A stretch of DNA of 64,000 bases from Ornithinicoccus sp045032955. Its GTDB lineage: Bacteria > Actinomycetota > Actinomycetes > Actinomycetales > Dermatophilaceae. Where the stretch lies: assembly GCF_045032955.1 (NCBI RefSeq), contig NZ_JBJFZU010000012.1:1-64000 (forward strand), given 5' to 3'. Made by a program: the position numbers and the translations under genes. Position 1 is the first letter of the stretch. The number at the start of each line of letters is the position of its first letter. This document shows positions 52,858 through 61,577 of this stretch, in pieces. The notes under the pieces are model-generated. The model worked only from the letters and a program-made list of their open reading frames with translations, was not told where the DNA came from and did not search any database.

Positions 52858-53754
52858 TCAGGGGGTGAGCGAAAGGGCGTCCAGGACCCGCGCCGCGAGG
52901 TCCTCGTCGCCGTGCACCTGGTGTGCCGTGTCCTGGGTGCTGACCCGGCCGGCGGCCCGGCGGGCGAGCGAGTCGGTGGACAGCGAGATGGTGGTGACCT
53001 GCTCCGGGGTCGCCTCGTCGTGCACCCCGTGCCCGTCCTCCGTCGACTCGGCGTGCCCCGAGAACAGCTCGTGGGCGACGGGCTGGCCGTCGCTGTCGAC
53101 GTCGATCCGCACCCCGGCCCGACCGGTGACCGGCCCGGTGCTCTCCACGATGACGGTGGTTCCCGGCTCCGGGCGCACCCGGCGCAGCACCACCCGCGGC
53201 AGCGCGGCCAGCACCCAGGACGTCCACTGCGCGGCGCCCGGACCGTCCAGGGAGCCGGGCCGGTCGACCGCGTGGCGGATGTCCTGCTCGTGGGTCCAGA
53301 TGTCGCACAGCCGCAGCCGGGCCAGCTCCTCGAAGGTCGTCTCCTGGTCCATCACGTGGCGGACCGGCGTCTCGAGCGTGGGGTCCAGGTCGTAGAGGTT
53401 GGCGGTGCGGACCTCGACGAGGGTGCGCAGCTCGGCCAGCAGGGCCTCCGGCGGGACGGACCGGCGGGCGCGGACGCCCTGCTCGATCCAGACCCCGAAG
53501 TCGTTGCGCACGTGCTCGGGGTCCCCGACCCGGATGTCCTCCCCACCGGCCGGGTGGTCCGACCCGGACAGGTAGTCCTCGAGGTGGACCACGTGCGCCA
53601 CGTGGTCGTGCACCGTCCACCCGGGGCACTGGGTGGGCACGTCCCACTCGCTTCCGCGGAGCCCGTCGCAGGTGTTCACCAACGACGTCAGCTCGTGCCG
53701 GTAGGCCTCGATCAGGCTCGGGACGTCAGTCGGGGGCGAGGGATGGACAACCAT
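52858..53754 (-). CDS. Maleylpyruvate-isomerase-family (mycothiol-dependent DinB-like) protein
   Basis: 298 aa. The N-terminal four-helix DinB-like part (about 1-165) has CPGWTVHDHVAHVVHLEDYL, with the His ligands, and LCDIWTHEQDIRHAV, with the second pair, forming a metal site as in mycothiol-dependent maleylpyruvate isomerases (TIGR03083 group). A C-terminal sterol-carrier-like domain (about 185-298) follows. The true substrate is unknown; most members are not isomerases. ATG 53754 is 6 nt after TAGGCT, facing the divergent CopD-CtaG promoter 12 bp away. Confidence 0.83.
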   Translation of the reverse strand: MVVHPSPPTDVPSLIEAYRHELTSLVNTCDGLRGSEWDVPTQCPGWTVHDHVAHVVHLEDYLSGSDHPAGGEDIRVGDPEHVRNDFGVWIEQGVRARRSVPPEALLAELRTLVEVRTANLYDLDPTLETPVRHVMDQETTFEELARLRLCDIWTHEQDIRHAVDRPGSLDGPGAAQWTSWVLAALPRVVLRRVRPEPGTTVIVESTGPVTGRAGVRIDVDSDGQPVAHELFSGHAESTEDGHGVHDEATPEQVTTISLSTDSLARRAAGRVSTQDTAHQVHGDEDLAARVLDALSLTP

Positions 53755-53760
53755 GCAGGC

Positions 53761-53766
53761 AGCCTA
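53761..53766 (-). promoter_or_regulatory. Leaderless promoter of the MDMPI-type gene (TAGGCT)
   Basis: On the minus strand TAGGCT ends 6 nt before ATG 53754. The divergent gene's box begins only 12 bp further right. Confidence 0.55.
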
Positions 53767-53777
53767 ACGGCGACGCC

Positions 53778-53783
53778 TAGCAT
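53778..53783 (+). promoter_or_regulatory. Leaderless promoter of the CopD-CtaG gene (TAGCAT)
   Basis: TAGCAT ends 6 nt before ATG 53790. No ribosome site is present. Confidence 0.55.
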
Positions 53784-53789
53784 GGGGGT

Positions 53790-55811
53790 ATGCCCGTCGC
53801 CACCGCGCCGCAGGGTTCGCCTGTGCGTCCGCCCCGGCAGCAGTCCGCCCGCGAGCCCCTGCGCTGGCCGCTCGTCGTCATCACCGTGCTCACCGCGCTG
53901 GTGGTGGCGGTGCCGGCCGCAGCGCTCAGCGGGGCCACCGCCCCGCTGCTGCTCGGGGACGCTGGTCCGCTGGTCCGCTGGGGGATGGTGCTGCTGGAGG
54001 TGGTCCACCACCTGGCGGCCGCGCTCACCATCGGGCTGCTGGTGGTCGCGGCCTTCCTGGTCCGCGAGGGCCGGGACACCGACCGCCGGGGCGCCGCGGC
54101 ACGGGTGGCCACCGCCTCCGCCCTGCTGTGGTGCCTCGCCTCGGCCGGGATCCTGGTGCTCGGCTTCGGGGACCTGGCCGGGCTGCCCCCGTCGGCACCC
54201 GGCTACCTGCAGGACATGATCACCAACATCTGGGGCCTGGAGGTGATGCGGCTGCGGCTGGTGGAGACGCTGATGCTGGCCGCGCTGGTGCCGTTCGCGG
54301 CGCTGGCCCGCACCCGCGGGGCGTTGGCCTGGGTGGCGGGTCTGGCCCTGTTCGCCCTGGTCCCTCTCTCCTACGGGGGGCACTCCAGCGGCACCGACGG
54401 GCACGAGACCGCGGTCACCGCGCTGCTGCTGCACCTGGGCGGCATCACCGTCTGGGTCGGCGGCCTGATGGCGATCGGGCTGCTGCTGCCGGTGCTGGGC
54501 ACGGCCCTGCCGGACACGCTGCGCCGCTACTCGACCCTGGCCCTGTGGTCCTTCGTCTCGGTGTCCCTCTCCGGGGTGCTCTTCGCGCTGCTCATGGTCG
54601 ACGACCTTGACGACCTGGTCAGCCCCTACTGGGTGGTGATCTGGGCCAAGGTCGGGCTGCTCACGGTCCTCGGGGTGATGGGTGCGGTGCAGCGCCGGAT
54701 CATCATCGCCCGGGGCACCGACCGGCCCTGGCTCTTCGCGGCGCTCGCCTCCGGCGAGCTCGCGGTGATGGGCACCGCGATCGCGCTGGGCTCGGTGCTC
54801 TCCCGCACCCCGCCGCCGGTGGTGGAGTCGGAGACCGACGCGTCCAGCCCGGCCTACGCCCTGACCGGCTACCCGCTGCCCGAGCCCTTCGAGCCGGCCC
54901 GGCTGCTCGACACCTGGCAGGTCAACTGGCTCTTCCTGCTGGTCGCGCTGGTGGCGGTCGGGGCATACCTGGCCGGAGTGGTGAAGCTGCGCCGGCGCGG
55001 CGACGCGTGGCCGCTGTGGCGGCTGCTGCTGTGGGTGCTCGGCTGGGCCGTCTTCGTCTACGCCACCAGCGGTGCCCCCGGGGTCTACGGGCGGATCATG
55101 TTCTCCCAGCACATGATCATGCACATGGTGCTGATGATGGGGGTGCCGATCCTGCTGGTCCCGGCGCAGGCGATCACGCTGGCGTACCGGACGCTGCCGG
55201 CCCGCAAGGACAAGACGCTCGGCCCGCGCGAGGTGCTGGTCGCGGTGGTGCACTCGCGGTGGGCCACCTTCGTGGTCAACCCGGTGGTCGCCGGCGCCAT
55301 CTTCTTCGGCAGCCTCATCGCGTTCTACTGGACCGGGCTGTTCGGCTGGGCACTCACCTCGCACACCGGGCACGTGCTGATGGTCGTGCACTTCAGCCTC
55401 ACCGGCTTCGCCTTCGTCTGGTCCCTGGTCGGACAGGACCCGGGCCCGGCCAAGTGGTCGCCGCCGCTGCGCATCCTGGTGCTGCTCGGGACGCTGGCCG
55501 CGCACGCCTTCTTCGGGCTGGCGCTGATGCAGGGCACCTGGCTGCTGGAGCCGGAGTTCTTCAAGACCATCGAGGTCCCCTGGGTTGACGACCTGCTCGT
55601 CGACCAGCAGACCGCCGGCGGCATCGCCTGGGGCGTCGGCGAGCTGCCCACGGTGGTGCTGGTGCTGATGGTCATGGTGGACTGGATGCGCCGGGACGAG
55701 CGGGAGAGCGTCCGCTCCGACCGGCAGGCCCTGCGCGACGACGACGCAGAGCTGGTCGCCTACAACGCCCACCTGCAGCGGCTGGCGGAGCGGGACAGGA
55801 GCAGACGGTGA
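53790..55811 (+). CDS. CopD-CtaG fusion membrane protein
   Basis: 673 aa with about 15 membrane helices. The first half (about 25-345) is a CopD copper-import-like domain with HHLAAALTIGLLV, YGGHSSGTDGHETA and HLGGITVWVGGLMAI. The second half (about 370-625) is a CtaG (caa3 assembly) domain with MFSQHMIMHMVLMMGVPILL, HSRWATF and a VVHFSLTGF segment. His and Met pairs in the helices fit copper binding. The fusion is known in actinobacteria and should supply copper to cytochrome oxidase. The stop overlaps the nitrilase start (GTGA). Confidence 0.9.
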   Translation: MPVATAPQGSPVRPPRQQSAREPLRWPLVVITVLTALVVAVPAAALSGATAPLLLGDAGPLVRWGMVLLEVVHHLAAALTIGLLVVAAFLVREGRDTDRRGAAARVATASALLWCLASAGILVLGFGDLAGLPPSAPGYLQDMITNIWGLEVMRLRLVETLMLAALVPFAALARTRGALAWVAGLALFALVPLSYGGHSSGTDGHETAVTALLLHLGGITVWVGGLMAIGLLLPVLGTALPDTLRRYSTLALWSFVSVSLSGVLFALLMVDDLDDLVSPYWVVIWAKVGLLTVLGVMGAVQRRIIIARGTDRPWLFAALASGELAVMGTAIALGSVLSRTPPPVVESETDASSPAYALTGYPLPEPFEPARLLDTWQVNWLFLLVALVAVGAYLAGVVKLRRRGDAWPLWRLLLWVLGWAVFVYATSGAPGVYGRIMFSQHMIMHMVLMMGVPILLVPAQAITLAYRTLPARKDKTLGPREVLVAVVHSRWATFVVNPVVAGAIFFGSLIAFYWTGLFGWALTSHTGHVLMVVHFSLTGFAFVWSLVGQDPGPAKWSPPLRILVLLGTLAAHAFFGLALMQGTWLLEPEFFKTIEVPWVDDLLVDQQTAGGIAWGVGELPTVVLVLMVMVDWMRRDERESVRSDRQALRDDDAELVAYNAHLQRLAERDRSRR

Positions 55812-56635
55812 AGGTCGCGATCATCCAGCTCGGGTATGCCGAGGGTGCCGACGAGTCGGTCGAAGAACGCTCCGAGCGGGTCGCCGGGCTGGTCGCCCGG
55901 CATGCCCCGGGGCACGATCTGGTGGTGCTGCCCGAGCTGTGGAGCGCTGGCGGGTTCGCCTCCACCGAGTGGGAGGGGCGCAGCCAGGACCTGTCCGGCG
56001 GCGACGTCGACCTGCCCCCGGCCCTGGTGCCGGTCGCGCGGGCGGCACGGGGCAGGGGTGCGGTGGTGCATACCGGGTCCGTGGTGGAGCGCACCGACCA
56101 GCCGGGCCCGGAGGGTCGCCACCTGTGGAACACCTCGGTGGTGCTCGACCCGGACGGGCGGGTCTGCGCCCGCTACCGGAAGGTGCACCGGTTCGGCTTC
56201 GGCGGGGGAGAGCCGAAGCTGATGGAGGCCGGCCCCGACCTGGTCGTCACCGACCTGCCGGCCCCCGCGGACGGACTGCGGACGGGCCTGTCGACCTGCT
56301 ACGACCTGCGCTTCCCCGAGCTCTACCGGGCCCAGCTGGACCTGGGCGCCGGGCTCTTCCTCATCCCCGCGGCGTGGCCGATGGCGCGGGTCGAGCACTG
56401 GCGGCTGCTGCTGCGGGCACGGGCCCTGGAGGACCAGTGCTTCGTCATCGCCTGCAACACCGCGGGGACGCACGCCGGGGTGGAGATGGGCGGCCGGAGC
56501 GCGGTCGTCGACCCGTGGGGGACCGTGCTCGGCGAGGCCGGGACCGGCGAGGAGGTGCTCTCGGTGGAGATCGACACCACCGAGGTGGCCCGGGCCCGGG
56601 AGAAGTTCCCGGTGCTCGCGGACCGGCGTCTGTGA
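55808..56635 (+). CDS. Carbon-nitrogen hydrolase (nitrilase superfamily)
   Basis: 275 aa. The catalytic triad is visible: Glu in VVLPELW near residue 40, Lys in RYRKVHRFGFGGGE near 120, and Cys in LSTCYDLRFPEL near 160. It hydrolyses an amide in the cytosol; omega-amidase- or Nit-like activity is most likely but cannot be fixed from sequence. GTG 55808 overlaps the CopD-CtaG stop by 4 nt, yet no copper link is evident. Length is normal for the family. Confidence 0.88.
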   Translation: MKVAIIQLGYAEGADESVEERSERVAGLVARHAPGHDLVVLPELWSAGGFASTEWEGRSQDLSGGDVDLPPALVPVARAARGRGAVVHTGSVVERTDQPGPEGRHLWNTSVVLDPDGRVCARYRKVHRFGFGGGEPKLMEAGPDLVVTDLPAPADGLRTGLSTCYDLRFPELYRAQLDLGAGLFLIPAAWPMARVEHWRLLLRARALEDQCFVIACNTAGTHAGVEMGGRSAVVDPWGTVLGEAGTGEEVLSVEIDTTEVARAREKFPVLADRRL

Positions 56636-56682
56636 GTCGGACCGGGTTAGGCTGACGGTCGAACCAATCGAAAGGATCACCC

Positions 56683-56925
56683 ATGGGCATCGGCCTTGGT
56701 ATCTTCCTGCTCGTCGTGGGGGCCATCCTGTCCTTCGCGGTCCAGGACGCGATCGACGGCGTCAACCTCATCACCGTCGGCTACATCCTGATGGCGGCCG
56801 GTGTGCTGTCCCTGCTGCTCGGTCTGGTGCTGAACACCCAGCGCACGAACACCACGCACCGCGAGATCGTCGACCGGCACAACGACACCGACGTGCGTCA
56901 CCGCGGTGGTCCCGAGGGCTACTGA
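56683..56925 (+). CDS. DUF6458 membrane protein
   Basis: 80 aa. It starts GIGLGIFLLVVGAILSFAV, then TVGYILMAAGVLSLLLGLVL: two helices in the DUF6458 pattern found next to many actinobacterial genes. A short His/Asp/Arg tail follows. ATG 56683 has GAAAGGA 7 nt upstream and a TAGGCT box 28 nt further, so this gene has a leader. The function is unknown. Confidence 0.85.
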   Translation: MGIGLGIFLLVVGAILSFAVQDAIDGVNLITVGYILMAAGVLSLLLGLVLNTQRTNTTHREIVDRHNDTDVRHRGGPEGY

Positions 56926-57029
56926 GCACGGTTGCAGGCGGACCCCGGCGGACCTGATGAGGATCCCTGGACGCCGCTGAGGCGTTCGCCCGGGCCCGAG
57001 CCCGTGGCCACGCCGCCCTCCCCGGGCCC

Positions 57030-57425
57030 GTGCGTCGGGTCGTCCCCGAGACCGCGATCGGCTTCGCGGTCATCAGCAGCTTCACCTATGCGGTGGACCT
57101 GAGCCTGCTCGCGGTGCTGCACGACGTGCTTGCCTGGCCGTACCCGGCGGCGGTGACCCTGGGGTATGTCGTCGCGTTCGGGCTGGCGTTCCTGCTCAAC
57201 CGGTGGCTGAACTTCCAGTCGCACGGCCCGCTGGGCCGGCAGACCGGGCGGTACGTGCTCACCGTGGTGGTGAACTACCTGCTGTTCATCCTGCTGCTGT
57301 CCAGCACCCTGGAGGCGCTGGGCGTGCAGTACCTGGTGGCCCGGCTGGCGGCCGGCGCCTGCGAGGCGGTCTTCATGTACGTGGCGATGCGGAGCTTCGT
57401 GTTCCGGTTGAAGCGCTACCGCTGA
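57030..57425 (+). CDS. GtrA-family membrane protein
   Basis: 131 aa with four membrane helices. FLLNRWLNFQSHG near residue 55 and the C-terminal MYVAMRSFVFR are the GtrA hallmarks. GtrA proteins act as flippases or partners for polyprenyl-linked sugars. GTG 57030 is the only start in the open frame (a stop lies at 56958), but it lacks a clear ribosome site, so the exact start is uncertain. A 22-bp repeat array follows 41 nt after its stop. Confidence 0.82.
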   Translation: MRRVVPETAIGFAVISSFTYAVDLSLLAVLHDVLAWPYPAAVTLGYVVAFGLAFLLNRWLNFQSHGPLGRQTGRYVLTVVVNYLLFILLLSSTLEALGVQYLVARLAAGACEAVFMYVAMRSFVFRLKRYR

Positions 57426-57466
57426 CCACACCTGCCCCTTCACCTCGCCTCACCCCGCCCCCACCC

Positions 57467-57685
57467 GACCGGGCGTCTCGTCGTGCCGGACCGGGCGTCT
57501 CGTGGTGCCGGACCGGGCGTCTGGTTGTGCCGGACCGGGCGTCTGGTTGTGCCGGACCGGGCGTCTCGTGGTGCCGGACCGGGCGTCTCGTGATGCCGGA
57601 CCGGGCGTCTGGTTGTGCCGGACCGGCGTCTGGTTGTGCGGGACCGGGCGTCTCGTTGTGCGGGACCGGGCGTCTCGTGATGCCG
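57467..57685. repeat. 22-bp tandem repeat array C (about 10 units)
   Basis: Ten head-to-tail units begin GACCGGGCGTCT and end in TGCCG or TGCGG; nine are 22 nt and one is 21 nt. Unit variants alternate (CTCGTGG, CTGGTTG, CTCGTGA). The array lies between GtrA and the convergent GNAT gene, ending 11 nt before the GNAT stop codon. Confidence 0.9.
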
Positions 57686-57696
57686 ATCCGTACGCG

Positions 57697-58269
57697 TCAG
57701 AGCGTCCGACGCATGACCAGACGCGGCAATTTGCTGGCGACGGCGTCCGTCGTCCCGACGACCTCGAACCCGACCTTCTCGAACATCGCCCGGGTGCCGA
57801 CGAAGGCCATCGTGGTGTCCATCCGCCCCGACGTCTCCACGGGGTATGCCTCCACCGCCGGAGCGCCCTGCGCGGCGGCATACCCCACCGCGCCCTCGAT
57901 CAGCGGAGTGGTGAGGCCCCGTTTGCGGTGCCCGCCGCGGACCACGACGCAGATGATGCTCCAGACGTCGACCTCGTCCACCGGGCGGATCAGGCGCGAG
58001 CCCGCGAGGCGCGGGATGTCGGCCCGGCGCCCGATGTTGCACCACGCCACCGGGACGTCGTCGGCATACAGGACGACCCCCGGCGGGTGCTCGCGCTCGG
58101 TGAGCCTGCGGGCGGCACGCGCCCGGCTCCCGCCGCCCAGCTCCTCGATCTCGCCGGCTCGCAGCCGGTGCGACAGGCACCAGCAGTGGGTGGCGCGCCG
58201 GTTCGGGTTGATGACGTCGGCGAAGTCCTCGAAGCGGTCCGGGGTGACGGGGTATGTCTCGAGCGCCAT
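57697..58269 (-). CDS. GNAT-family N-acetyltransferase
   Basis: 190 aa. VVVRGGHRKRGLTTPLIEGAV near residue 110 is the acetyl-CoA loop, and VRPVDEVDVWSIICV precedes it as the beta-bulge strand. Cys-Trp-Cys near residue 30 (HCWCLSHR) is unusual for GNATs and could bind metal or a ligand. ATG 58269 is chosen: the family starts MALETYPVTPDRF; longer readings extend into the repeat array at 58299. The substrate is unknown. Confidence 0.8.
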   Translation of the reverse strand: MALETYPVTPDRFEDFADVINPNRRATHCWCLSHRLRAGEIEELGGGSRARAARRLTEREHPPGVVLYADDVPVAWCNIGRRADIPRLAGSRLIRPVDEVDVWSIICVVVRGGHRKRGLTTPLIEGAVGYAAAQGAPAVEAYPVETSGRMDTTMAFVGTRAMFEKVGFEVVGTTDAVASKLPRLVMRRTL

Positions 58270-58298
58270 CGGCTCATTGAACCATCGGGTGTCACGAC

Positions 58299-58421
58299 GA
58301 GACGCTCGGTCCGGCAACACGAGACGTTCGGTCGGGCATTGCGGGACGCTCGGTCCGGCAACACGAGACGTTCGGTCGGGCATTTCGGGACGCCTGGTCG
58401 GGCATTTCGGGACGCTCGGTC
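58299..58421. repeat. 22-bp tandem repeat array D (5.5 units)
   Basis: Five full 22-nt units and one partial unit begin GAGACG or GGGACG and contain CTCGGTC or TTCGGTC. The last partial unit runs straight into the FadE5-like stop codon (58420-58422). The left end is 30 nt upstream of the GNAT start. Confidence 0.9.
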
Positions 58422-60339
58422 AGAAGGCGGCCTCGGGGAGGTCCATGATGCTGGCCACCGCGTCCGCGTCGGCCGCGGTGATGGTGCGCCGGTCCGCGCT
58501 CAGCCGGGGCAGCACCTCGGTGGCGAAGAACCGCGCCGCGGCCACCTTCCCCTGCAGGTATGCCGGGTCCCGGCCCGCTCCGCTCTCGCCCGGCTCACCG
58601 GCGTCCAGCAGGCGCTGGGCGACCTCCGCCTGACGCAGCAGCAGCCAGCCGATGAGCAGGTCACCCACGGCCAGCAGCAGACGGGTGGTGCCGAGACCGA
58701 CGGCATACACCTGGCTGGGCTCCGTCTGCGACGCCTGCGCCCGGCCGCTCATGAACTCGACCATCTGCTGCACCTCACCGAGTGCCCGCAGCACCGCGGC
58801 CCGGGTCCCGCCCAGGCCGTCGTCGAGCTGCGCGCTCGCGGTCGCCTGCACCTCGCCGGCCAGGTGCGCGAGGGCGACCCCGCGGTCGCGCAGGATCTTG
58901 CGGAAGAAGAAGTCCATGCCCTGGATGGCGGTGGTGCCCTCGTAGAGGCTGTCGATCTTGGCGTCGCGCAGGTACTGCTCGATCGGGTAGTCCTCTAGGA
59001 AGCCGGAGCCGCCCAGGGTCTGCAGCGACTCGGTGCCGAGCAGGGTGAACGCGCGCTCGGAGCCGCAGCCCTTGACCAGCGGCAGCAGCAGGTCGTTGAC
59101 CCGGGCCGCCAGCCGCAGCTCCTCGGAGCCTCCGTCCCCCTCGGAGCCTGCGTCGCCGTCGTCGGCACCCTCCCGGTCGGCGAGGTCCTGCGCCCCGTGG
59201 ATCGTGTCCTGGTAGCTCGCTGTGTAGAGCATCAGTGCGCGCAGCCCCTCGGCGTACGACTTCTGCAGCATCAGCGACCGCCGCACGTCCGGGTGGTGGG
59301 TGATCGTCACCCGGGGCGCCGTCTTGTCGGCCATCTGGGTCAGGTCGGCACCCTGTACCCGTTCCTTGGCGTACGCGAGCGCGTTGAGGTAGCCGGTCGA
59401 GAGGGTGGCGATCGCCTTCGTGCCGACCAGCATCCGGGCGTACTCGATGATCCGGAACATCTGCGCGATGCCGTCGTGGACCTCCCCGAGCAGCACCCCG
59501 ACCGCGGGGCGCGAGGCGTCCTCCCCGAAGGCGACCTCGCAGGTGGTGGACACCTTGAGCCCCATCTTGTGCTCGATCCCGGTGATCGTCACGCCGTTGC
59601 GGTCGCCGAGCTCGCCGGTGTCGAGGTCGGTCACGTGCCGGTCGCTGACCAGGAACAGCGACAGCCCCTTGGTGCCGGGGCCGGCCCCCTCGGGGCGGGC
59701 CAGCACGAAGTGCACGACGTTGTCGTAGAAGGGCGCGATCCCGCTGGTGATGAAGCGCTTGGTGCCGCTCAGGTGCCAGGTGCCGTCCCCGGCGTCGACC
59801 GCCTTGGTCCGCCCCGCGCCGACGTCGCTGCCGGCGTCCGGCTCGGTGAGCATCATGGTGGCGCCCCAGGCGTGGTCGACCATCAGCCGGGCGAGGCGCT
59901 GCTGGTCGGGGGTGCCGAGCCGGTAGAGGGCGTTGGCGAAGGTATAGCCGGCCGCGAACATCTTGACCCCGGGGTTGGCGCCGAGCACCAGCTCGGACAG
60001 CGCCCAGGTCAGGCTGGGCGGGCCGGGGGTGCCGCCGAGGCCCTGGTCGATCTCCAGGCGCCACCACTCGTTGTCGACCCAGGCCTGGTACGACCGGACG
60101 AAGCTGTCCGGCATGCTCAGCGTGCCGGTGGCCGGGTCCAGCACGGGCGGGGTGCGGTCGGACTCGGTGAAGGACGCAGCGATCGGCCCCTCGGCCAGCT
60201 CGGCGACCTGGCGCAGCGCCTCCCGCGCGGTCTCGATGTCGATCTCCTCGTACGGCGCCCGGCCCAGGATCTGCTGGCGTCCGAGGACGTCGAAGAGCAT
60301 GAACTCGGCGTCGCGCACGTTGCTGCGGTAGTGACCCAC
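58420..60339 (-). CDS. FadE5-like acyl-CoA dehydrogenase
   Basis: 639 aa. It starts MGHYRSNVRDAEF, as in mycobacterial FadE5. WGATMMLTEPDAGSDVGAGRTKA near residue 160 binds FAD, FITSGI and GTKGLSLFLVS follow, and the catalytic region ends EDYPIEQYLRDAKIDSLYEGT, with the base Glu of the family in DxxxxxYEG. A C-terminal domain (about 490-639) is characteristic of this large class. It oxidises long-chain acyl-CoA in beta-oxidation. GTG 60339 has TGGAGG 9 nt upstream. A GTACC-N3-GGTAC palindrome upstream suggests a specific repressor. Confidence 0.9.
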   Translation of the reverse strand: MGHYRSNVRDAEFMLFDVLGRQQILGRAPYEEIDIETAREALRQVAELAEGPIAASFTESDRTPPVLDPATGTLSMPDSFVRSYQAWVDNEWWRLEIDQGLGGTPGPPSLTWALSELVLGANPGVKMFAAGYTFANALYRLGTPDQQRLARLMVDHAWGATMMLTEPDAGSDVGAGRTKAVDAGDGTWHLSGTKRFITSGIAPFYDNVVHFVLARPEGAGPGTKGLSLFLVSDRHVTDLDTGELGDRNGVTITGIEHKMGLKVSTTCEVAFGEDASRPAVGVLLGEVHDGIAQMFRIIEYARMLVGTKAIATLSTGYLNALAYAKERVQGADLTQMADKTAPRVTITHHPDVRRSLMLQKSYAEGLRALMLYTASYQDTIHGAQDLADREGADDGDAGSEGDGGSEELRLAARVNDLLLPLVKGCGSERAFTLLGTESLQTLGGSGFLEDYPIEQYLRDAKIDSLYEGTTAIQGMDFFFRKILRDRGVALAHLAGEVQATASAQLDDGLGGTRAAVLRALGEVQQMVEFMSGRAQASQTEPSQVYAVGLGTTRLLLAVGDLLIGWLLLRQAEVAQRLLDAGEPGESGAGRDPAYLQGKVAAARFFATEVLPRLSADRRTITAADADAVASIMDLPEAAF

Positions 60340-60362
60340 GCTGGTCCTCCAGGAAGTATGCG

Positions 60363-60375
60363 GTACCGGCGGTAC
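60363..60375. promoter_or_regulatory. Palindromic operator upstream of the acyl-CoA dehydrogenase
   Basis: GTACC and GGTAC flank a 3-nt centre, 24 nt upstream of GTG 60339. A minus-strand TAAACT box (60391-60396) would start transcription near 60383, so the palindrome lies at about +8 to +20, a position expected for a repressor. Confidence 0.5.
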
Positions 60376-60398
60376 ACGGTTCTTCCGGATAGTTTAGC

Positions 60399-60464
60399 GA
60401 CCGGGCGAGCGTCGTGTCTCGACCGGGCGAGCGTCGTGTCTCGACCGGGCGAGCGTCGTGCTGC
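60399..60464. repeat. 22-bp tandem repeat array E (3 units)
   Basis: Three 22-nt units begin GACCGGGCGAGCGTCG. The first two are identical and the third differs at its end. The array abuts the glycerate kinase stop codon (60465-60467) without a gap, and its left edge lies near the TAAACT promoter of the dehydrogenase. Confidence 0.9.
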
Positions 60465-61514
60465 TCAGGGGGCGAGGGCGGCCAGCTGCGCCCGCACGGC
60501 GCTGGCCACGCACCGGGCCGTGTCGTCCCAGGACGCCGAGGCCCCGTACGTCTCGGACAGGTCGACCACGTGCAGCCGGGAGAGCCTGGCCTCCGGCGCG
60601 TCCGGGCGCACGGTCCCGGCGACGACCACCACAGGTATGCCGTACGGCTCGGCCGCGTCCACCACCCCGCCGACGACCTTGCCGTTGAAGGACTCGGCGT
60701 CCAGGGCGCCCTCACCGGTGACGACGGCGTCCGCTGCCGCGACCGCGTCCGCCAGCCCCACCTGCCCGGCGACCAGCGCCAGGCCCGGCACCAGCTCGCC
60801 GCCGAGGGCGACCAGGCCGCCGCCCAGGCCACCGGCGGCGCCGGCCCCGGGGACACCGGAGACGTCGACCCCGAACCTCTCGACATACTCGCCCTGGATC
60901 TCGAACAACCTGCCGGTGAGCTCGACGATCTGCTGGGAGGAGGCGCCCTTCTGCGGGCCGAAGACGATGGCGGCGTCGGCGAATCCGGTCTGCACGTCGC
61001 AGGCGGCCAGCAGCTCGCACCCGCGATCGCCCGGTCGCTGCCCGTCCAGCGCGTCGAGCACCGCGGTCACCGCACCGGTCCCGCCGTCGCTCATCGCCGA
61101 CCCGCCCAGCCCGACGATCACCCGTCGCGCCCCGGCGAGCACCGCCTCGGCGATCAGCTCACCGGTGCCGGTGCTCGTGGCGGTCATCGGGTCGTTGCCC
61201 TCCTTGCCGCCGGCCATCTGCAACCCGCTGGCCGCCGCCGACTCGACCACCGCGACGCGGTCCTCACCGAACCGCCATCGGGCCTCGACCGCGATGCCGC
61301 CGGGCCCGGTCACGGTGGAGGTGCGGTTCGCCCCGCCGAAAGCGTCCAGCATGCCCTCGCCGCCGTCGGCCATCGGTCGCTCGATCACCCTCCAGCCCAG
61401 CTCCTCGGCCCCGGCGCGCGCCGCGGCGACCACCTCCGGAGCGGTGAGCGACCCGCGGAACTTGTCCGGGGCGAGGAGGACGGTGCGGGCGTGGGCGTCG
61501 TCTGCTGAGGTCAC
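60465..61514 (-). CDS. Glycerate kinase
   Basis: 349 aa, GlxK/GarK family. APDKFRGSLTAPEV near the N-terminus, RPMADGGEGMLDAFGG, GLGGSAMSDGGTGAVTAVLDAL and GAGAAGGLGGGLVALGG are the family motifs; the Asp and Gly clusters bind glycerate and ATP. It makes 2- or 3-phosphoglycerate from glycerate. GTG 61514 is 6 nt after TAGGGT (leaderless), which fixes the start. It is divergent from a peptide-importer operon. A 22-bp repeat array abuts its stop codon. Confidence 0.92.
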   Translation of the reverse strand: MTSADDAHARTVLLAPDKFRGSLTAPEVVAAARAGAEELGWRVIERPMADGGEGMLDAFGGANRTSTVTGPGGIAVEARWRFGEDRVAVVESAAASGLQMAGGKEGNDPMTATSTGTGELIAEAVLAGARRVIVGLGGSAMSDGGTGAVTAVLDALDGQRPGDRGCELLAACDVQTGFADAAIVFGPQKGASSQQIVELTGRLFEIQGEYVERFGVDVSGVPGAGAAGGLGGGLVALGGELVPGLALVAGQVGLADAVAAADAVVTGEGALDAESFNGKVVGGVVDAAEPYGIPVVVVAGTVRPDAPEARLSRLHVVDLSETYGASASWDDTARCVASAVRAQLAALAP

Positions 61515-61520
61515 ACCTCG

Positions 61521-61526
61521 ACCCTA
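61521..61526 (-). promoter_or_regulatory. Leaderless promoter of the glycerate kinase gene (TAGGGT)
   Basis: On the minus strand TAGGGT ends 6 nt before GTG 61514, with no ribosome site. Confidence 0.55.
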
Positions 61527-61577
61527 GACGGCACGGGGGCTGGCGCGCGGGACGATTGTGGACAAGGATGTGCGCTC

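Noticed and set aside
57467..57685. CRISPR-like array
   Set aside because: Units follow one another with no unique spacers, the period is only 22 bp and there are no cas genes. It is a simple tandem repeat.
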